A stretch of 10,893 nucleotides of DNA from Planctomycetota bacterium (GCA_021828935.1 JAJZCU010000031.1:1-10893); one strand, 5' to 3'; positions 1-7,371 are shown, numbered from the stretch's first letter. A program made the numbers and translations. Notes: generated by a model from the sequence alone, not told the origin.

Positions 1-2
1 TC

Positions 3-137
3 GAGCAGTTAAATGACTACTGGTATTACAGAATGACCGACGACCCTGACACGGCATTCCCGCGGGCCTGGGGAATACCAGGCATCGAGCGGATCATGGC
101 GTCCGGGGATCTTGTTTTTCCGCGGCGTCATTATTAA
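3..137 (+). CDS. 3' end of an upstream protein-coding gene (partial)
   Basis: Frame 3 is open from the window edge to a TAA at 135-137 and encodes 44 residues, while the other two forward frames stop within the first 15 bases. The peptide has a natural composition (it includes WYYRMTDDPDTAFPRAWGIP and ends FPRRHY) and looks like a genuine C-terminus. The gene starts outside the window. A gap of 54 bp with a good ribosome binding site separates it from the next gene on the same strand, so the two may be co-transcribed. I do not recognise the family. The short length makes the call tentative. Confidence 0.55.
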   Translation, partial: EQLNDYWYYRMTDDPDTAFPRAWGIPGIERIMASGDLVFPRRHY

Positions 138-191
138 TCATCCATCCCCGCGCCGCCAGGTCTGTGGTTACTACTTCCAGGAGGCACGCCA

Positions 192-950
192 ATGATGACC
201 CGTGACCCCCCCAACCCCTGGCGCGACCCAGATCCCGTTGACGCCGCCGTCGCCCCGTCTTCCGGTTCGGCGCCGGCTTCGGGCGCGCGATGGAAACTGC
301 GGGTATACGCGATCGTGGTGACGGTGTTGCTGATTACGGTCCTGGTTTGCATCGCGCCGACCATGCGCGCAATGCGAAAATACCGGCGGCGCCGGCGTTG
401 GTTAGATTGGACTGCCGCGTGCATGCACGATACGGGGCCGTGGCCGGAGCCCTCGCCGGCATTTTCGGCCCGGCGGAGCGCGCGGACGGGATTTTTGCGC
501 ACCGGCGCATGCTATATATCCTATGATTTTAACCGTTTAATGTTTGGCACAGAAACGAACGCCACGCTTTTTGACGGGGCAAGGCGCACGGCAAGTGGCG
601 CTGAATTTCTTGTTGTCGCCGAGGCCGTGCCCGAGCCGTGGAATCATTGCGTCGCCATCGCCGTGCGAGCCTTCAGGCCGGATTTTATGCTGCACCCAAA
701 TAAGCAGTTGACCGTACGTGGCCACGCCACCATTCGTCTGCGCAGGGGCCAGCGGTGCGAAGTCTACCTCGGGCACGAAAGTACATCGAATGAATCGGAG
801 TTCACGCTGCGCTGCGTGATCGGCAAATGGACGCGTTACCTTGCGGGAAAATTGATAACGCCGCGCCGCGTGAAGTTTTGGTGGCGGAGGCACAAACCCG
901 GCCATCTGGGCAATCGTGGACGCCAGAGACTCCGGTTAAAATATCATTGA
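192..950 (+). CDS. Membrane-anchored hypothetical protein
   Basis: The start is set by AGGAGG at 179-184, seven bases before tandem ATG codons at 192 and 195. The 252-residue product begins with a short Pro/Asp-rich cytoplasmic-looking segment (NPWRDPDP). One hydrophobic helix follows at about residues 36-57 (YAIVVTVLLITVLVCIA), then a very basic Arg-rich stretch and a soluble domain. This order predicts a single-pass inner-membrane protein; the Arg-rich stretch after the helix makes the orientation uncertain. I recognise no catalytic motif. The last 40 or so residues are strongly basic and tryptophan-rich (WWRRHK) and less convincing than the middle. Frame 2 is also open there, so an indel near 850 that alters the true C-terminus cannot be excluded. 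Confidence 0.6.
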   Translation: MMTRDPPNPWRDPDPVDAAVAPSSGSAPASGARWKLRVYAIVVTVLLITVLVCIAPTMRAMRKYRRRRRWLDWTAACMHDTGPWPEPSPAFSARRSARTGFLRTGACYISYDFNRLMFGTETNATLFDGARRTASGAEFLVVAEAVPEPWNHCVAIAVRAFRPDFMLHPNKQLTVRGHATIRLRRGQRCEVYLGHESTSNESEFTLRCVIGKWTRYLAGKLITPRRVKFWWRRHKPGHLGNRGRQRLRLKYH

Positions 951-1312
951 TTGTTGCATGGAGTATCCGACGTCTGGCTCACAGAACCGCGGAACGCGCT
1001 TATTGGTCATCATGGCGTTGTTCGCAAGCGTTTGATAATTTCCGGCCCGGCGTTGCGGGCGATCGAGCTTTATCAGCCGCCGCCGCTTCCGACAATCCCG
1101 TGTTGTTCGCCCCGTGTAAATCTGGGGTAAAGGGACCTTCCGGGTGGGCAGAGCAAATTTTCCAGCAAAAAGACGGAACTCGCCAACGCATCAATTTCGG
1201 CAGCGCGCAATATACCAGGCGGATATGGGAGGGCCGCCGCGTGCCCGGACGGGTGGCCGGTTTGGAGGCGACAAATGATGCGTTCACGCTTAGAATCATC
1301 GGCCAACAATGA
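951..1312 (+). pseudogene. Ambiguous coding remnant between the membrane protein and the ATPase operon
   Basis: No single frame reads convincingly. Frame 1 starts with ATG at 958 and gives a 25-residue peptide with a hydrophobic segment (RLLVIMALFASV) before a TGA at 1033. Frame 3 is open from the stop at 948-950 to 1131 and contains a natural-looking stretch (LRAIELYQPPPLPTIP). Frame 2 is open from 827 to a TGA at 1310-1312, and its last 60 residues look protein-like (GWAEQIFQQKDGTRQRINFG). The simplest reading is one small signal- or membrane-anchored gene that has acquired frameshifts, either by decay or by sequencing error. The alternative is an intact 161-residue ORF at 827-1312 that overlaps the previous gene. 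No ribosome binding site supports either start. Confidence 0.3.
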
Positions 1313-1338
1313 AAACTTAAATTAGCCGAGGTCGCCGC

Positions 1339-2760
1339 GTGCTCAGACAGCTTAGACTCAAAAACTTCAAGGGCTGGCGGGATACCGCGCCCGTCCGGAT
1401 GGCGCCGTTGACAATTTTTTTCGGCACGAACAGCTCCGGTAAAAGCAGCATTGAGCAATTTTTGTTAATGCTTAAGCAGACGGTAAACTCCTCGGACCGT
1501 AAGATGGTTCTGTACCCGGGCGATGCAAACACGCCGGTCAATCTTGGGTCATTCACGGACCTTATCTATGGGCACGATGTTAGGAACAAGCTTGAGTTCA
1601 GTTTGCTGTGGGAGTTGACGCCGCCGTTGGAAGTTTCCGACCGGCGTTCGAACCTAAACGTTTCCGGCGACCAGTTGGAATTTTCGGCAAGTATTTCAGG
1701 GGGAAACGCAAAGTATCCTTACCCGTTTTTGTACGACTTCCGATATCGGCTCCTTATGAATGCGGCCGAGGAAATGCGTGTCGGCATTGAAAGGAACGAG
1801 GCGCCGGCCGGCGTTCAATACGATCTCAAGGCCAGCCCCTATAAGCTTGTCCGCCATAAAATGCGAGCTTGGTCACTGGGCTTTCCCAGAAAATTCTACG
1901 GCTTTCCCGACGAGGTTTCCGTCTATTACCAGAATGCCGACTTCGTGCAGGATTTCAGTCTGGAAATGGAGCGGCTGCTGCAATCCATAAGCCACATAGG
2001 CCCGCTACGATCCAAGGCCGAGCGGCTCTATTCCTGGTCCGGCGGCGAGCCGGAGGATGTCGGGTATGCAGGTGAAAAAACCATCGGCGCCCTGCTGGCC
2101 GCCAAAGGCCGCCGTTTGGGAGCCGGAAAGGGCAAAAGAAGCAAGTCGCTTCAAGAGCTCGTGGCCGCCAAGCTGCAACAGCTTGAGCTAATCGACGCAT
2201 TTGATGTGAAGGAAATTTCAAAGAATAGAAACGAATTTGAGGTGAAGGTTAAAACTGGCGGCTCGGCTTCATGGGTTGATCTGCCGGATGTGGGCTTCGG
2301 CGTATCGCAGGTGCTGCCGGTCATCGTGCAATGTTATTATGCGCAGCCACGGTCCATTTTATTCATTGAGCAGCCCGAACTACATCTGCATCCACGCGCC
2401 CAGGCCCATCTCGCTGATTTATTTATTGATGTGTTATCGTCCCGGGAAAATGGCGAGGCACGAAACATTCAACTAATTGTGGAAACGCATTCAGAGCATT
2501 TTCTTCATCGGCTGCAGCGGCGCATTGCCGAAAGCTCCTCGGAGCATCCCATCGTTTCCAGCCAGGTCGCTGGATACTTCGCCCGCCACGCCGACGGGGA
2601 ATCACGCCTTGATCCCTTGCAATTTGACGCCTATGGCGCCATTTGCAATTGGCCGACCAATTTTTTTGGCGACACCATGGGGGATCTCCGCGAGATGTCC
2701 AAAGCCGGCGTGCTTCGGAGGTCCGCGCAGCGACCGCAGGGCGCGGGGACTGGCCCATGA
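1339..2760 (+). CDS. AAA/ABC-type ATPase with C-terminal DUF3696-like region
   Basis: This 473-residue protein starts with GTG at 1339, placed by GAGG at 1328-1331 with a seven-base gap. The N-terminus (LRLKNFKGW) is the usual opening of SMC/RecF/OLD-like ATPases. Walker A is GTNSSGKSS at residues 29-37, with Lys35. An ABC-signature-like GFGVSQ lies at 319-324. Walker B is ILFIEQPELHLHP at 340-352, with the catalytic Glu near 344-347. A switch histidine follows in VETHSEHF (381-388). The C-terminus, with CNWPTNFFGD near 436-445, matches what I know of DUF3696. Such ATPases usually act as sensors or motors for a partner enzyme. The next gene overlaps this stop by ATGA, so the PIN-like protein is the likely partner. 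What it senses cannot be read from the sequence. Confidence 0.9.
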   Translation: MLRQLRLKNFKGWRDTAPVRMAPLTIFFGTNSSGKSSIEQFLLMLKQTVNSSDRKMVLYPGDANTPVNLGSFTDLIYGHDVRNKLEFSLLWELTPPLEVSDRRSNLNVSGDQLEFSASISGGNAKYPYPFLYDFRYRLLMNAAEEMRVGIERNEAPAGVQYDLKASPYKLVRHKMRAWSLGFPRKFYGFPDEVSVYYQNADFVQDFSLEMERLLQSISHIGPLRSKAERLYSWSGGEPEDVGYAGEKTIGALLAAKGRRLGAGKGKRSKSLQELVAAKLQQLELIDAFDVKEISKNRNEFEVKVKTGGSASWVDLPDVGFGVSQVLPVIVQCYYAQPRSILFIEQPELHLHPRAQAHLADLFIDVLSSRENGEARNIQLIVETHSEHFLHRLQRRIAESSSEHPIVSSQVAGYFARHADGESRLDPLQFDAYGAICNWPTNFFGDTMGDLREMSKAGVLRRSAQRPQGAGTGP

Positions 2761-3287
2761 GCGCCGTTGTGATTGACACCAATGTTCTTCTCATTGCGGA
2801 CGGCAAAGCCGCGCAAATGAGCGCCCATTGCCAGATTGAATGCATGGATCGTTTGGACCATGTGAAAGTATCCGAGCAGGTGGCGCTGGACGAAAGTTGG
2901 CTCATACTTGAAGAGTATTCAAATAAATTAGCGCCGAATCAGTCGCAAACTTTTGGCAGCGCTTTCTTGAAATGGCTGCTTCAGGTTCAAGGTGATCCGG
3001 ACCACACAACATGGGTGAAAATTACCCCAACAAACAATGAATGCACGCAATTTAGGGAATTTCCGAATGATCCCGGGCTCAAGGCTGATTTTGACCCGGC
3101 GGACCGCAAATTTGTTGCAGTTGCGAACGCCCATCCAGAAAAACCGCCCATCATTGAGGCGGGAGACAGCAAGTGGCTGGCGTGGCGGGATCGCCTTTCG
3201 AAGCATGGCATACAACTGGATTTGCTTTGCCATGCCGAGCTGCAAGCGATTCACAAAAAAAAGCAGAAGAAAAAGCGGAAATCATGA
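2757..3287 (+). CDS. PIN-fold nuclease candidate, second gene of the ATPase/RNA-ligase operon
   Basis: The ATG at 2757 overlaps the ATPase stop as ATGA, which signals translational coupling. The 176-residue product has the expected order of PIN-domain acidic residues. Asp7 is in VVIDTNVLL (motif I). Glu46, Glu52 or Glu53 lies in ESWLILEEY. Asp113/Asp116 lie in FDPADRKFVAVA (motif III). Asp137 is in IIEAGDSKW (motif IV). PIN proteins such as VapC are metal-dependent ribonucleases, and these four positions build the metal site. At 176 residues it is longer than a typical VapC, with an insert between motifs II and III. The C-terminus is a lysine-rich tail (HKKKQKKKRKS) that may bind RNA. No VapB-type antitoxin gene is adjacent, so control may come from the ATPase. 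The assignment rests on motifs, not on alignment. Confidence 0.8.
   Translation: MSAVVIDTNVLLIADGKAAQMSAHCQIECMDRLDHVKVSEQVALDESWLILEEYSNKLAPNQSQTFGSAFLKWLLQVQGDPDHTTWVKITPTNNECTQFREFPNDPGLKADFDPADRKFVAVANAHPEKPPIIEAGDSKWLAWRDRLSKHGIQLDLLCHAELQAIHKKKQKKKRKS
3257..3263 (+). other. Candidate -1 slippery heptamer A AAA AAG at the PIN/ligase junction
   Basis: An A8 run at 3255-3262 ends the PIN gene. In the PIN frame the codons are CAC AAA AAA AAG, so A AAA AAG sits in the phase required for tandem -1 slippage; E. coli dnaX uses the same heptamer. The -1 frame is the RNA ligase frame. It has no stop between 3173 and 3962, so slippage would yield a PIN-ligase fusion joined by an Ala/Glu/Lys linker. 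A-run transcript slippage could do the same. I see no strong downstream hairpin, and the heptamer may simply reflect lysine codons. Confidence 0.35.
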
Positions 3288-3964
3288 GCGGCAGCTTTAT
3301 CAAATTTCCAAGCACGCCGCACCTGGCCTGGCTGGGGGCGCATCCGGCGCGGTCGGACAAGGTGCTTGGCGAGGCGGAAGCAGCCGAGTTTCTTGCGCAG
3401 CCGGTGGTGGTTGAGGAAAAGGTGGACGGCGCAAATGTCGGTATTTCATTCGACTCCAACGGCCACATGATCGTTCAGAACCGGGGAAGCGTATTGAAGC
3501 CCGGCGACGGCGGGCAGTTCGCTTTGTTATGGAAATGGCTGGCGGAAAGAGAGGGCCGGCTGCTTGATGTTCTGGAAGACAGGCTTTTTTTGTTTGGCGA
3601 GTGGTGTTACGCCCGCCATAGCATTCATTACACCCGCCTGCCGGATTATTTTTTAATGTTTGACATATTTGACAAGCATGCGGGGAAATTTTTGAACAGC
3701 ATGCGACGGGACCGCATCGCCGCTGAGCTGGCTTTGACCACGGTTCCGCGTATTGCCGCTGGTTTATTAACCATGGCGAGCGTAACGAGCCTTATCGGAT
3801 CCTCAAGCCTGTATGACGGGCCGATGGAGGGCGTGTACTTGCGGCGGGACGATGATTGCTGGCTGCTTAAACGGGCCAAGATTGTCCGTGCTGAATTTGT
3901 ACAGAACCTCGAAGAACACTGGTCGAAAAAGACGCCGGTAGCGAATCAGTTGGCGCGGAAGTAG
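3284..3964 (+). CDS. ATP-dependent RNA ligase family protein, third gene of the operon
   Basis: The ATG at 3284 overlaps the preceding TGA as ATGA. The frame is open further upstream to 3173, but the overlap and the family-like N-terminus (FIKFPSTPHLAWLG) support 3284. The 226-residue product shows the nucleotidyltransferase motifs in order: VVEEKVDGANVGI (motif I, with nucleophile Lys46), FLFGEWCYARHSIHY (motif III, Glu106), YFLMFDIFD (IIIa), PMEGVYLRR (motif IV, Glu182) and KRAKIVR (motif V, Lys199). The C-terminal HWSKKTPVANQL is typical of a bacterial Rnl2-like ligase family. The predicted reaction is adenylation of Lys46 by ATP, transfer of AMP to an RNA 5'-phosphate, then sealing to a 3'-OH. 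No end-healing kinase/phosphatase gene lies nearby. Candidate substrates are the products of the neighbouring PIN nuclease. Confidence 0.88.
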   Translation: MSGSFIKFPSTPHLAWLGAHPARSDKVLGEAEAAEFLAQPVVVEEKVDGANVGISFDSNGHMIVQNRGSVLKPGDGGQFALLWKWLAEREGRLLDVLEDRLFLFGEWCYARHSIHYTRLPDYFLMFDIFDKHAGKFLNSMRRDRIAAELALTTVPRIAAGLLTMASVTSLIGSSSLYDGPMEGVYLRRDDDCWLLKRAKIVRAEFVQNLEEHWSKKTPVANQLARK

Positions 3965-4194
3965 CCCGGAGGCGCCGGGGCGCGGAACAAAGTTTTGGAG
4001 TCATACACTATAAATCGCGAATCGGTCGCGGGCGGCGGCCAAACCCCGGCCAGGGCCGGGGCTGCCGTGCGCGTTCGTACGGCATCACCCCAACGTCCGT
4101 TTTTGCATGATTTCACGGTTGCGCGCCTGCTCTCGCCTCCGGCGGTTTCCCTTCGTATAATCAATTCTTTGGCGTGCGACGAGGAAACACCCGG
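3965..4194 (+). promoter_or_regulatory. Leader region of the glyA-trpB operon
   Basis: This non-coding spacer separates the RNA ligase gene from glyA. It holds a perfect TATAAT at 4156-4161, which would place transcription start near 4168 and leave a leader of about 27 bases before the glyA ATG. No good -35 box lies at the usual distance, so the promoter call rests on the -10 alone. GAGG at 4181-4184 is the ribosome binding site for glyA. A GC-rich hairpin lies at 4044-4061 (listed separately). No known riboswitch is recognised. Confidence 0.4.
4044..4061 (+). repeat. GC-rich perfect hairpin upstream of glyA
   Basis: CCCCGGCC at 4044-4051 and GGCCGGGG at 4054-4061 form a perfect eight-base inverted repeat around AG; four-base loop pairing would use seven of the pairs. 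Flanking GGCGG near 4034 and CTGCC near 4062 could extend the stem past a bulge, with one G-U pair. No T-run follows, so it is not a standard rho-independent terminator. It may end transcription from the RNA-ligase operon in a rho-assisted way, or be structural. Confidence 0.5.
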
Positions 4195-5451
4195 ATGAAC
4201 CCGATTGAATCTACTGACCCGGCCCTGTGGCAGGCCATTTCTGATGAACAAAAGCGCCAGGAAACCACCCTGGAGATGATCGCCAGCGAAAATCACGTTT
4301 CGCCCGCGGTGCTGGCCGCCGCGGGTACGGTGCTTACCAATAAATATGCCGAGGGGTATCCCGGCCGGCGGTACTACGGCGGCTGCCAGTTTGTGGATGT
4401 GGTGGAAAACCTGGCACGGCAGCGGGCCACGGAGTTGTTTCGGTGTGCGCATGTAAATGTACAGCCGCATTCGGGTTCGCAGGCCAATCAGGCCGTGTTT
4501 CTGGCGGCCCTTTCGCCGGGCGATACGATCATGGGGCTGCACCTTGATCACGGCGGGCACTTAACGCACGGCAAATCGGTGAATTTATCAGGAAAATGGT
4601 TTCGGCCGGTCCATTACACCGTGGACGCCAAAACCGAACGCATCGACATGGCGGAAGTGCGCCGCCTGGCGCACGAACACAAGCCAAAATTAATCATCAC
4701 CGGCGCCAGTGCATACTCGCGCCTGTGGGATTGGGCGGCGTTTGCCGAGATCGCCCAGGAAACCGGGGCTCTGCTGATGGCGGACATTGCGCACATCGCA
4801 GGTCTGGTGGCCACGGGGCTGCATCCATCGCCCATACCTTATGCACAATTTGTCACCACCACCACGCACAAGACGCTGCGCGGGCCGCGCGCGGGAATGG
4901 TGATGACCAACGCAGATTGGGCGAAAAAAATTGACTCAGCGGTGTTTCCCGGCCTGCAAGGCGGGCCGCTGATGCACATTATTGCCGCCAAGGCGGCCGC
5001 GTTCGGCGAGGCCTTAAAGCCGCAGTTCAAACAATACTGCGAACAAATTATCAAGAACGCGCGGGTCCTGGCGGAGGAACTTACGCGCCGCGGGTATCGC
5101 CTGGTTTCCGGCGGCACGGACAACCACCTGATGCTTATTGATCTGCGGCCGCGCGGCGAAAATCTCACCGGCGTGCTGGTGGAAACGTGGCTGCAAACCG
5201 CGGGGATTATTGTGAACAAAAATATGATTCCCTTTGATCCGCGCAAGCCGGCGGAAACATCGGGCATTCGCGTGGGCACGCCCGCACTGACCACCCGCGG
5301 CCTGAAGGAAAGCCACATGAGTCAGGTGGCGGACTGGTTCGACCGCGCCGTGGCCAGCCAGGGCGACGCCCGGATATTGGAGCATGTGCGGGCGGACGTG
5401 GCGCATTTCACCGCGGCGTTTCCGCTGCCGCACATAACGGTGTCGCCATGA
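4195..5451 (+). CDS. glyA: Serine hydroxymethyltransferase
   Basis: This PLP enzyme interconverts serine plus tetrahydrofolate with glycine plus methylene-tetrahydrofolate in the cytoplasm, feeding one-carbon metabolism. The 418-residue product has the family hallmarks: [11 protein letters not shown] near residue 27, [15 protein letters not shown] at 49-63, HSGSQAN near 92, the cofactor-binding ADIAHIAGL at 196-204, and the PLP lysine in [14 protein letters not shown] (Lys226). The carboxylate-binding arginine lies in [13 protein letters not shown] (Arg359). The length fits bacterial GlyA. ATG at 4195 is chosen because GAGG at 4181-4184 precedes it; a GTG at 4174 would lie ahead of that site and is less likely. 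The stop overlaps the trpB start as ATGA. SHMT produces or consumes serine, the co-substrate of the next gene product. Confidence 0.98.
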   Translation: MNPIESTDPALWQAISDEQKRQETTLEMIASENHVSPAVLAAAGTVLTNKYAEGYPGRRYYGGCQFVDVVENLARQRATELFRCAHVNVQPHSGSQANQAVFLAALSPGDTIMGLHLDHGGHLTHGKSVNLSGKWFRPVHYTVDAKTERIDMAEVRRLAHEHKPKLIITGASAYSRLWDWAAFAEIAQETGALLMADIAHIAGLVATGLHPSPIPYAQFVTTTTHKTLRGPRAGMVMTNADWAKKIDSAVFPGLQGGPLMHIIAAKAAAFGEALKPQFKQYCEQIIKNARVLAEELTRRGYRLVSGGTDNHLMLIDLRPRGENLTGVLVETWLQTAGIIVNKNMIPFDPRKPAETSGIRVGTPALTTRGLKESHMSQVADWFDRAVASQGDARILEHVRADVAHFTAAFPLPHITVSP

Positions 5452-6737
5452 GCGGCAACGGGAAAAGCATCTCCAACAGTGCGCCCGGCGCAACGCAATC
5501 CTCGGGCGCGGCCTCTGCGGCGGTTCCGGACGCCCGTGGCCGCTTTGGCGGTTTTGGCGGGGCATATGTGCCCGAAACGCTCATGGGCGCCGTGCGGCAA
5601 TTGGATGAAGAATACCGCCGGGCGCAAAAAGACCCGGAATTTCAAAAGCAGTTGGATTATTACTTATCAGAGTTCGCCGGGCGGCCCACACGGCTGTACC
5701 TGGCCCGGCGGCTTACCGAACACGCCGGCGGGGCGCAAATTTATTTAAAGCGCGAAGACCTGCTGCATACTGGCGCGCATAAAATTAACAACACGCTGGG
5801 CCAGGGGCTGCTTACCCAGCGGATGGGGAAAAAGCGCGTCATTGCCGAAACCGGCGCCGGGCAGCATGGCGTGGCCACGGCCACGGCGGCGGCGGTGTTC
5901 GGTTTAAGTTGCAATGTCTACATGGGCGAAGAAGATATTCGCCGGCAGGCCCTCAACGTGTTTCGCATGCGGCTGATGGGCGCCCGCGTGACGCCCGTGT
6001 CCACCGGTTCCCGCACGTTAAAAGACGCCACCAACGAAGCCATGCGCGACTGGATGGGTTCGGTGGAAAATACGCATTATATTATTGGGTCGGTGGTGGG
6101 GCCGCACCCGTTTCCGCAGATTGTCCGCGATTTTCAAAGCGTCATCGGCCATGAGACGCGGCGGCAAAGTCAGGACATGCTCGGCCGCCTGCCGGATGCA
6201 GTTGTCGCCTGCGTGGGCGGCGGCTCCAACGCGGCGGGCATGTTTTATCCATTTGTAGAAGATTGTGAAGTGAAACTGTTTGGCGTGGAGGCCGGCGGCC
6301 GCGGATTAAATCCCGGCCAGCATGCCGCTTCGCTGGGGCTGGGGCAGCCGGGGGTATTGCACGGCTCACTTTCTTATGTGCTGCAAGATGATGATGGGCA
6401 AACTGCGGTGGTACATAGCGTCAGCGCGGGGCTGGATTATCCCGGCGTGGGGCCGGAACACGCCTACTGGAAAGACCATGGGCGTGTGGCCTACCATGCC
6501 ATAAGTGATGCCGAGGCGCTCGCGGCGTTTCGCCTGATGTCCGAACGGGAAGGCATCATTCCCGCGCTGGAATCCAGCCACGCGGTCGCATTTGCCTTGC
6601 GGCTGGCCGCCCAAATGCCGAAGGAACAAATATTGGTGGTGAATTTAAGTGGTCGGGGCGATAAAGATTGCATGGAGGTTGCGCGGCTCACCGAAGCCGG
6701 GCAAGGCGCACATGAAACAGAACCCGCAAAAAGTTGA
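5448..6737 (+). CDS. trpB: Tryptophan synthase beta chain
   Basis: TrpB condenses indole with L-serine to give tryptophan, using PLP. The 429-residue product matches the TrpB1 type. It has [16 protein letters not shown] at residues 31-46, the PLP lysine in [16 protein letters not shown] (Lys112), the catalytic Glu134 in AETGAGQHG, the phosphate-binding GGGSNAAG at 257-264, and the C-terminal NLSGRGDKD at 399-407. The first 28 or so residues are a low-complexity Ser/Ala/Gly extension beyond the usual start of the family. ATG at 5448 overlaps the glyA stop (ATGA), so translation is probably coupled. No trpA lies downstream in this window, although trpBA is the common arrangement. The alpha subunit would have to be encoded elsewhere. 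Confidence 0.98.
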   Translation: MSGNGKSISNSAPGATQSSGAASAAVPDARGRFGGFGGAYVPETLMGAVRQLDEEYRRAQKDPEFQKQLDYYLSEFAGRPTRLYLARRLTEHAGGAQIYLKREDLLHTGAHKINNTLGQGLLTQRMGKKRVIAETGAGQHGVATATAAAVFGLSCNVYMGEEDIRRQALNVFRMRLMGARVTPVSTGSRTLKDATNEAMRDWMGSVENTHYIIGSVVGPHPFPQIVRDFQSVIGHETRRQSQDMLGRLPDAVVACVGGGSNAAGMFYPFVEDCEVKLFGVEAGGRGLNPGQHAASLGLGQPGVLHGSLSYVLQDDDGQTAVVHSVSAGLDYPGVGPEHAYWKDHGRVAYHAISDAEALAAFRLMSEREGIIPALESSHAVAFALRLAAQMPKEQILVVNLSGRGDKDCMEVARLTEAGQGAHETEPAKS

Positions 6738-7170
6738 TGGCAAATTGGCGGCGGTTGCGGGCGGCCCGCGCCGGCGCTGGTCGGCGTCGTGGTTTGCATT
6801 GGCGGCATTATTTGCGGTGGCGGGGGCGGGCTGCACGCATCATCATAAGAAAAGGCATCGGTGGTCGCTGCGCGATTTGAACACGCCTACATTTGAGGAC
6901 ACGCCGGGGCAGGAGATGTATTTTGAGGGCCAGCCGCATCCGGACGTGGTGGTGGCGCTGCCAAACCATCCGGGCGGGAAAACACGGGTGTACACGGTGC
7001 TGGGGGCAATCTTAAAGCCCAGGAAACCGGTAAAACCGCCGAGCATAACGCATGTGCCAGTAGTGACATCGATGAGCGTGCATGTCGGAAAGATGCCGCG
7101 GCAGACGAAGGGTAAGAAGCGCGCGAAAAAGCCCGGCGCCAAACCGGGCCTGGGTACGCATTCCCATTGA
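6712..7170 (+). CDS. Small hypothetical lipoprotein
   Basis: The frame is open further back inside trpB, but ATG at 6712 gives a sensible 152-residue product that overlaps the trpB end by 26 bases. It has a basic N-terminus (RRR at 20-22), then a hydrophobic stretch ([14 protein letters not shown]) ending at Cys41. The site VAGAG-C resembles a type II signal-peptidase lipobox, so this is probably an envelope lipoprotein, although the N-region of more than 20 residues is long. After Cys41 comes THHHKKRH, a possible metal-binding cluster. The mature part is rich in Pro, Lys and Val with no known domain, and ends with a basic Lys/Gly tail. A start further in, at a GTG or TTG codon, is possible. 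There is no evident link to tryptophan synthesis. Confidence 0.65.
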   Translation: MKQNPQKVDGKLAAVAGGPRRRWSASWFALAALFAVAGAGCTHHHKKRHRWSLRDLNTPTFEDTPGQEMYFEGQPHPDVVVALPNHPGGKTRVYTVLGAILKPRKPVKPPSITHVPVVTSMSVHVGKMPRQTKGKKRAKKPGAKPGLGTHSH

Positions 7171-7242
7171 TTAGACGTTGGGCAGCCGGCGCGTGAGCAT
7201 CTGGTCTGTACGCCCGCAGCGCGGCGCTACGTTCCTCCGTTT

Positions 7243-7259
7243 TCGCGGACGCTCCGCGA
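7243..7259. repeat. Perfect hairpin TCGCGGA-CGC-TCCGCGA
   Basis: A seven-base inverted repeat with a three-base loop lies between the lipoprotein stop and the dispersed repeat. No T-run follows on either strand, so it is not a classical terminator. Its arm contains the CGCGGA core shared with the neighbouring repeats, so it may be a fragment of the same repeat family. Confidence 0.5.
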
Positions 7260-7272
7260 CCACGACCACGCG

Positions 7273-7371
7273 AACCGCGGACCTCCCGCCGTCCCCTATC
7301 CGCGACATCGGGGGGCGCCCTCCGGGCCATCCGCGGTTTAATTATATTGTTACCGAATCGCGGTCTTGCCG
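7273..7371. repeat. Dispersed palindromic repeat, copy A
   Basis: The copy is bounded by AACCGCGGA at 7273-7281 and its inverse TCCGCGGTT at 7330-7338, and continues through a conserved AT-rich tail to 7371. Bases 7329-7371 match copy B (9593-9635) at 42 of 43 positions. An inner block at 7282-7309 matches 9560-9586 with one substitution and one indel. Copy A carries a different, G-rich segment (near 7310-7328) where copy B has the start of its right arm. Both copies have the same orientation. Inverted ends without a coding frame suggest a REP- or MITE-like element. Confidence 0.8.

Noticed and set aside
1291..1296. TAGAAT as a -10 box for the ATPase operon
   Set aside because: No -35 lies at a workable distance (TTGGAG is 23 bases upstream), and the site is inside possible coding sequence.
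3965..3979. CCCGG-AGGCG-CCGGG stem right after the RNA ligase stop
   Set aside because: Only five base pairs and no T-run after it; too weak to call a terminator.
3995..4014. TTGGAG and TATAAA as a promoter
   Set aside because: The boxes are only eight bases apart, far from the usual 16-18.
3946..4560. Minus-strand 204-residue open frame across the glyA leader
   Set aside because: It is antisense to the start of a clear glyA and to its leader; no family motif, composition typical of a shadow in GC-rich DNA.
5014..5565. Minus-strand 183-residue open frame
   Set aside because: It lies antisense to glyA and trpB, both certain genes in another frame.
7131..7149. GCCCGG...CCGGGC stem near the end of the lipoprotein gene
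   Set aside because: It lies within the coding sequence and lacks a T-run.
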